A DNA stretch of 64,000 nt from Acanthacorydalis orientalis (Eukaryota; Arthropoda; Insecta; Megaloptera; Corydalidae), in the NCBI GenBank assembly GCA_034766995.1, contig CM068314.1, positions 14,661,701-14,725,700 on the forward strand. Direction: 5' to 3'. Below the pieces are notes generated by a model that was not told where the DNA came from, did not search any database, and saw only the letters and a list, made by a program, of their open reading frames with translations. The translations under genes and the position numbers were made by a program. Below, piece after piece: positions 58,046-64,000 of the stretch; position 1 is the stretch's first letter, and each line of letters opens with the position of its first letter.

Positions 58046-59328
58046 CACAAAAAAAATTATATATATATATATAATTTAATCTATACTGAAAATAATATAA
58101 AGAATTAAAGAAAATATTATTTTCAATTTCATAAAAATGATTTAAAATCTTACATTAATTCTCTTAATAAAAAATTATTTGAAAATAAATATATATTTAA
58201 ATTGAAGCAATATTTTTTTAAAAAATACATTATTTTAATGTAAATTTTATTTAATAATAACATTAATAGAATTTTATTTCCGCAAAGCATTAATTTTAAA
58301 TGAAACATTATAAAGAAATGATAGAAAATTATATTACATCTTCGGTCTTTAATAAAATATTAGGTTACATGTATGCTGCAACCTAACATACACATAAGTA
58401 ACTAGAAAGTATGTGATACAAGTTCATGCTGCCATCTATCGATTACATCCAACGCTAAATTATAAAGGATGTGTGTGTATGTTGTGTGCACGAGTAATAT
58501 ATTAACACAGTATCGTAGGCACAATGTTCGTCGGTACAAAAAGAAAACGTTGTACGCAGCTGCTGGGATTTCAGTAATAAGTCTAGATTGAAGAAGATCG
58601 ATTGATATTCACAACCAAACCTTTCATCTCTTCTACTTATATTTTGTTGTACAACTCGTCGGTTATATTCAACATTGATATTCTCTAACATCAATTTTGA
58701 AATTCTATTCTATACAATTTCATAAAAAAAGGTTTTTTTCGTCGTTCGAAAGAAGATATTTTTGTGACACGTATTCTTACAAACCTGGGCTATATATTGG
58801 AATATCTTTTGAAATGTATCATGCTTTAATAAATTATAAAAAGTAGATATAGTGCCTGTTTTCGAGATATTTTCATTTCACTGATCTGAAATTATGTTTG
58901 GGAGAATTGGTAGTTTGTTAAGAAAATTTGTGTCAACAAATAGAAAATATAATGATATAAACGTTTAATAATTAGGTAAATATTAAAATATAAAACATAA
59001 ATACTAGAAAAATATATATTTAAGGGAAAAGAAATCCGAAAAATCCTATCAATATAACCGAACAGAATAATTTATGTTTCTTAAAATTTATGTTTCTTGT
59101 AAAAAAATTTGACACCGTGGAGGCCGTTAAAAACCACCTCGGCGCCTTTTTTGCCGAAAAACCGAGCAGATTTTAGGAATGACGAATCCAACAGCTGCCT
59201 GAGAGTTGTAAAATGATTGCAGAAAACTATGGCGAATACATAATTGATTAATAAAAGTATTTTCTGCGAAAAATAATCGGCTGAGTTTCAATTTCAAATC
59301 ATATATGAACTTTTGCACTAATCCAATT

Positions 59329-59336
<8 letters not shown>
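58046..59336. other. Mixed stretch: AT-rich with two higher-complexity patches, no gene called
   Basis: The patch at 58430-58700 contains a 79-codon minus-strand frame of mixed composition, and TGCCATCTATCGATTAC at 58430 is mariner-flank-like. The patch at 59100-59240 holds a 63-codon minus-strand frame (HSFLQSFYNSQAAVGFVIPK) ending basic. Both look like degraded transposon pieces rather than exons, but no family could be fixed and neither has splice borders. Confidence 0.35.

Positions 59337-59383
<47 letters not shown>
59337..59383. repeat. (TA)n microsatellite
   Basis: About 47 bp. Confidence 0.95.
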
Positions 59384-59388
<5 letters not shown>

Positions 59389-59713
59389 AAATAAACTCGC
59401 TTTTATTTGAATCAAAAATATTAAAACGGGTATAAACCAGTGTCTAAAGGATTATCTTTTTGAAAACAGAAAGTGAACACGTTGGCTATAATTCGTTTTC
59501 GTAGAAATTTATAGCTAAACTGTAGAGATTTTGTTAGAATAGTCGATTGAAACTACTCAGCTGTTTGTAAATAATAAATTGCAACATCTCGACAGCAGCT
59601 TATGTAGCGAACCCTCACTATTTTAGATAAATGTGTTTGAAACTAGCTTTTAAACACGTAAATAAATTATTTGATAGCTTTGTATTTTCTTGGAAATCTA
59701 TACACGTACCTTT

Positions 59714-59767
<54 letters not shown>
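59714..59767. repeat. (CA)n(TA)n compound microsatellite
   Basis: CA 59714-59726 then TA to 59767. Confidence 0.95.
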
Positions 59768-59770
<3 letters not shown>

Positions 59771-60189
59771 AGAAAATTATCATAAAAAAATTTCTTTTAA
59801 AAAAAGGTTTACATGAAAGTAAATTGAATTTAATAAGTAGTTTTTTTTATTTATATTCATTAAATTCAATGATTCAATTTTCTAAAGTAATAAAATTATA
59901 TTTTACGATAATTTTTTCGTTAATTGGACATAAATTTAATTTACAATTTGGCGCATTTTTACGAGTGTTAGTTGACAATAAATGTGAATGATCATTGCTT
60001 GATTAGTTATTAGATATAAAACACTTAATAAATTAAAAAGTTAATAAGAATGCTCGAAATAAATCTTATATATTAATAATTCCTCTTTAAGATAAATAAA
60101 GAAAAATATCGTTCATATAGAGACTGTCACTGCATATTAAATTTATGTATTGAAAAATATTAATAGTAATTTATTCTGTATCGGTTTGA

Positions 60190-60440
60190 AACGGTAACAG
60201 TAATAAATAAGATGTCGTTCGAGAATGCACTTACAGAGAACACAATAATCATAACTGCGCAATGTGAGAACACAGAACGCCTATAGAACAGTTGCATAAT
60301 CAGTTCGAAAGGTTTATGCAGCTAGTAAATGTGAGGAATCGTTGAATGGAGGAAGTCGACCCACCATGTTTTTTTTGTGTGTGTACAACAAAACAGGTGT
60401 GCTTCACCTGTTGATACACAAGCATCTGCTCAGTAGTTAG
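60190..60440. other. Higher-complexity block, unassigned
   Basis: GC-richer than its surroundings (for example GCGCAATGTGAGAACACAGA, AATGGAGGAAGTCGACCCAC). It contains the E-box palindrome at 60392-60412. No frame survives beyond about 30 codons. It could be transposon-derived or regulatory. Confidence 0.25.
60392..60412. promoter_or_regulatory. Perfect palindrome of two E-boxes
   Basis: AACAGGTG-TGCTT-CACCTGTT: 8-bp arms, each containing the E-box CAGGTG/CACCTG bound by Snail/Zeb-type and bHLH factors. Could equally be a hairpin in an old element. Confidence 0.25.
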
Positions 60441-60479
60441 TAAGAATCAGTATTGCTACTAGGCGGGATAATTAAATAC

Positions 60480-60484
<5 letters not shown>

Positions 60485-60533
<49 letters not shown>

Positions 60534-60583
60534 GTATATATATATATGTGTGTGTATATATGTGTGTATATATATATATATAT
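60485..60583. repeat. Compound (TA)n with (TG)n interruptions
   Basis: TA 60485-60522, then alternating TATG and TGTGTG blocks to 60583. Confidence 0.95.
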
Positions 60584-60889
60584 CACATATAAAATCGTCT
60601 ATTTGATGAAAATTCCTTTTTGCGATTTTCATATTTCTTGTTTCTCTATTAATAATATCTTTGATCCATCATTACAATATATCATTCTCATTTTTATTTC
60701 AAACTCTATTTCACATTGAGTCTGTTTTCTTATCCATTCTATTCTTATCTTATATCTTATTGTTATTTCTAACAAATATATTTCCATGCTTTTACATTGT
60801 CGAAGTCTGTGAATTATTTTAGCATCGAAGACTTGTTTCTCATTTAAATATAGAACGGTAGATAAATATATTGGTTGAATACAGTGGCG

Positions 60890-61647
60890 CATACAAAGGG
60901 GCTAGAGATCCTGGCATCCCAAAAAGAAACGTGAAAAAATTTTGAATGCCGAATTCAAGTTGTGGTATAAAAAAGAATATTTTTTTACAAATCTCGTTCA
61001 TGGCAACGAATCGACGCAAAAATTCTGATAGATTGCAGTTGAACAGCGTCAAACAATGCTCAGAGATGGTCATACGACTGTCTTTTTACTCTGATGTGAG
61101 CAATCGTGACATTCATTGCGCGGATAGCTCTCTCATGCCCAAAATTTCGCATAATATGTAGTGTGCTCGCTCTTCAATTCACCGACAACCTCAACTAATT
61201 CTACCAACTTCAATCGACGATCACTTGATACGTTCTAGTGTACTTTTTGAACCATTTTCTTAAATGTACTCGTTTTTGGTCAATCCGAACGTTGTGCATC
61301 CCTAGTACTCGTACAGGCACGTTTCAAGTCCGCGATCCACGTTTTAACAGTTGAGAACGATGGAGAAGACACGCCTGAATTAGAATTCAGCTCAGCTTTT
61401 ATTTCGGTTGGGGATAAACCCTTAATATTGAAATATTTTATCACTGCGTGTACTTCGGTTTTCTCCATTGTTCACGAAACGCAAAACTTCTTCGCTTTGA
61501 CAGATTGTCAAATGCAAACTATTTGACAGAACTGTATGAAAGTTCAAAGTCAAACTAATGAAAGACAGCACTGCACAAAACCATAGACAATTCATAACAA
61601 ATTGCGCTATCTATCGGCTAGACAAGAAACTATTCATCCCACCCTCG
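60890..61647 (-). mobile_element. Mariner relic with 5' terminal repeat (third lineage)
   Basis: The terminal repeat, read from 61647 leftward on the minus strand, is CGAGGGTGGGATGAATAGTT, next to a TA. It is followed by a 5' leader and a transposase start at 61468. The coding relic continues with stops and frameshifts to about 60950; beyond about 60890 no homology is recognised and the 3' end is missing. The terminal repeat and protein differ from the mellifera-type copies and from family B, so this is a separate lineage. Confidence 0.8.
60950..61468 (-). pseudogene. Mariner transposase N-terminal half, inactivated
   Basis: The ATG at 61468 begins MEKTEVHAVIKYFNIKGLSP, then TEIKAELNSNSG and PSFSTVKTWIADLKRACTST. 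This is the first helix-turn-helix of mariner transposases with the ...PSFATVKYW... signature. After frame breaks come DRRLKLVELVEVVG and YILCEILGMRELSAQ (second helix-turn-helix). Then TISEHCLTLFNCNLSEFLRR and FVAMNEICKK follow. The last block is where FVTVDETWIH carries the first catalytic Asp: Asp has become Asn and Trp has become Cys. The rest of the catalytic domain is absent. Confidence 0.85.
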
Positions 61648-61652
61648 TATTA

Positions 61653-62089
61653 GAAAACCTTGTTCATTTAGAATGATAAGATTTATTTGAAAAAAAAATA
61701 ATTTATCAATAAAACTACTCTTAAATGATGTCATTTATTTATTTAGTCATCGAAATGTTCTTATTGTTTTAATTTAAATCGATTTTTTTTAATTCGAAGT
61801 AACAAATAAAAATATTATTAAAATATTAGCAAGTTCAGTAAACTGAAATTATTATAATAAGAATTATTCTAAATAAAAAAAACAATAATCAATAACATTC
61901 ATGTTCGTTTAAAATTCAAATCATGCTTACAATTTTCGACAATTACCATACTTTAGTATAGATTGAACACAAAAAACATATATCAATGTTTCAACCGTAT
62001 CAATTTGTATACCGATGTCTGTTTATTCCTTTTATGGAAAAAAATAATCTAGCTTGTCACGAATGACAAATTCGTTTTTGAACGACCCG

Positions 62090-62150
<61 letters not shown>

Positions 62151-63027
62151 CAAGGAATTGAAATATTCATTTTTTAAAGTGTCTAAAAGGTTTTACAGAA
62201 TTGACAACTTGATGTCTGCCAAGTTGAATATGTATATAATTTCTTTTAATTTACCTTCTGCTTGAAGGATACTGCTATTTTTTTAATATAAATTAATGAT
62301 TTTAATTTAGAAACATATTGTGTTGTAATAAATATGTACATATATATATATAGTTTCATGCAATGTAAATTATGTAATCGTTTGAAACTCCAACACAAAA
62401 AAATCCCGACACAATAATTACCTGTACGATTTCAAAATAAAACGAAATGTTATAAAAAGTTGAAATATCCAAAATTAAATTTTAAATATCAAGTCTGAAT
62501 AGAGGTGACGTACTGAAAATGTGTGTAATAAAAGATGTTTAAATTTAGACATCAATGTTGAAAAGCAGATATGAATAAAATCGATAGAATATAATTAAAA
62601 CATATAGCTTGTTAAATGTACATTTTAAGGATCTGGTACGAAATGAAATAAATTAATAACTGCTTCCGTGAATTATTAATTTCAATGAAAATACTCTCTC
62701 GCACGCAAGCTATAACTTCAAATGGGTGTAGTTAGAATATCATTCATTTTGTTCATAAGAGTGGGAATATATATAAGCTCAAAGTTCAATGTTTTGTCTA
62801 TAAACCTACTATTTTCGAAACGAACACCGGAGCCAGACTTCATATTTGTCTTTTTTAAGTAGAGAAATTTCGGTACAGCTTCCTCCTTTTCTATTATGAG
62901 ATTCTCTTATATTTTGGGAATAAGGAATATATAATACTTGTTATAGAGGTTTAAATGTTAAGCGGATCGTTAAAAAGATGTTCAAAATTGAACAACTTTC
63001 ATTTTGTTTAAGAAAATCGATATTATT
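61653..63027. other. AT-rich stretch with (TA)n, no gene recognised
   Basis: Contains the (TA)n at 62092-62149 and a short one at 62337-62351. No coding block or terminal repeat recognised. Confidence 0.4.
62092..62149. repeat. (TA)n microsatellite
   Basis: Uninterrupted TA, about 58 bp. Confidence 0.95.
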
Positions 63028-63180
63028 ATGTGTACAAATTAATTTGGTGCCTTGTTCTATGGAAAATGAATGATTAAGGAAAAATGGAATACATTTCAAC
63101 CCTCAAAATATCCTCTATTGTTTTATATAATTTTGATACATCTGTCTGGTAACTGACGAATCTCTCCTTGGACAAAAAAG
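63028..63180 (-). mobile_element. Family B deleted mariner, truncated (copy 8)
   Basis: The left end ATGTGTACAAATTAATTTGG then TGCC is the family B terminal repeat. It continues GGAAAAATGGAATACATTTC, AACCCTCAAAATATCCTCTA, and the inverse of the CSKVIQNN-type coding end. It stops abruptly at ACAAAAAAG|CCCCAGG, where unrelated purine-rich DNA begins. Confidence 0.7.
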
Positions 63181-63660
63181 CCCCAGGATATTCCAAGAGA
63201 GCCACAGGGGAAAATTACGTAAATAGAGGTCGAGGAACAAGATTAGGGGACCACAGAGCAAAATAAAGAAAGCAGACAAGTGACCGAGAAAAGAAAAGAG
63301 AAAACAGAGAAGTGTAGAGAAAAGAAAACAGAAGTGAAGTGAACAAATAAGTGACCATAAATAGAATTTAAAAAGCGCTCATAGTACTACAGAGAAACAT
63401 AGCAGCCAAAATAACATTCAGTCAAGAAAAACACCATTTTTGGATCAAGAGTACAATACCTAAAATATTTTCACGGCTTTGGAATAAAGCACAATTGTTT
63501 TTCATGGAATTTCCTATTTCGTATTCGGTAGAATCAGGTTTCAGTCGTGTGAATTATTTATTGGATTATTTATCGGAATCGCCTTAACATAATGGACAGA
63601 GGTGATTTTCGGTTATCCCTCACAGCAATAAAACCGGATATAAAAAAAACTTGTTTCTGG
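63181..63660. other. Purine-rich block of different composition, possible element
   Basis: GAGAGCCACAGGGGAAAATT, AGGTCGAGGAACAAGATTAG and GACCGAGAAAAGAAAAGAGA are unlike anything else in the window. Composition shifts sharply at the family B junction. AGCAATAAAACCGG and TTCTGGTCATCAAGCAT follow. It could be an untranslated part of an LTR or non-LTR retroelement, or another repeat. No long frame, no terminal repeat found. Confidence 0.3.
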
Positions 63661-64000
63661 TCATCAAGCATAACGATCACATTGATCGAGAAATATTTAA
63701 AGTACAATTTTTTATTCAATTATTGTACTCTGTATAAATTATAAAAATTATAATAAAACATGGTCTATTTACAAAGAAAATATTTAAATAGATACCTTTT
63801 TACCAGTTGGACAGGAAAGGGGCAAAGGATGGAAACACGGTCGGAAAAAGGATGGGAAACACTGATATAAAATATACTTGAAGAACGCAAACATGCCAAA
63901 AATTCATCTAATCCGGAAGGACTTTTATCACCAGGACGATATGTGAAAATTATTTGAGATATTTAAATCGTATTTACATTTCGAAAAGACTATTACATCT
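63661..64000. other. Tail of the window, nothing recognised
   Basis: Mixed A/T-rich DNA with a short GC-richer run (GGGCAAAGGATGGAAACACG near 63820). No frame or structure supported. Confidence 0.4.

Noticed and set aside
58455..59318. Minus-strand frames of 79 and 63 codons with mixed composition
   Set aside because: They suggest degraded transposase, but no conserved motif could be aligned with confidence.
1..64000. CRISPR arrays, bacterial operons, phage or mitochondrial DNA
   Set aside because: No spaced identical direct repeats, no dense coding, no ribosome-binding-site pattern. Mariner/hAT/Harbinger debris and spliced-exon signals indicate an animal nuclear genome.

Overview
The window is very AT-rich non-coding DNA (roughly three quarters A+T by eye, not counted) from an animal nuclear genome, most likely an insect or other arthropod. 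The basis is the single clear spliced coding exon with canonical GT/AG borders, the very dense (TA)n microsatellites, and the mariner, hAT and Harbinger-type DNA transposon debris. There is no bacterial-style gene organisation, and I found no intact long gene, rRNA, functional tRNA or CRISPR array. Nearly every open frame of 60-130 codons is low-complexity, is a translation of (TA)n/(CA)n, or lies inside a repeat.

Coding content: one well-supported minus-strand internal exon (52937-53101, 165 nt, phase 1 at both ends, Ser/Thr-rich) and one possible minus-strand first exon (34499-34697, ATG start, phase 1 donor). The simplest reading is that much of the window is intron and intergenic DNA around a large minus-strand gene. 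The gene was not identified.

Repeat landscape, left to right: 1-3.5 kb carries family A palindromic MITEs and the first family B deleted mariner. 6.5-7.7 kb and 12.1-12.5 kb are GC-richer pockets that may be regulatory. 13.2-14.4 kb has a Harbinger-like MITE (TAA target duplication) and Helitron-like 3' ends. 16-24.9 kb has further MITEs, a mariner C-terminal relic, a tRNA-like SINE candidate, a family C MITE and a 154-bp tandem repeat. 27.5-28.0 kb is a 522-bp mariner with both terminal repeats. 30.7-31.1 kb is a local duplication of a (TA)n(GA)n unit. 35-37 kb is a dense cluster of families A, B and C and an unrelated palindrome. 39-43.5 kb has a second Helitron-like element and four family A copies. 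46.9-54 kb has two family B and at least five family A copies, plus the exon. 55.4-61.7 kb has a mariner in which transposase N- and C-terminal parts are joined by deletion, a hAT MITE and a third mariner lineage with a damaged active site. 63 kb onward is a truncated family B copy abutting an unusual purine-rich block.

The most notable content is the set of non-autonomous transposon families that can be defined from this window alone. Family A is a long palindromic MITE with about 16 copies. Family B is an internally deleted mariner that keeps the transposase start and end, with eight copies in both orientations. Family C is a short palindromic MITE lying against (TA)n tracts. At least four mariner lineages are represented, all apparently inactive.
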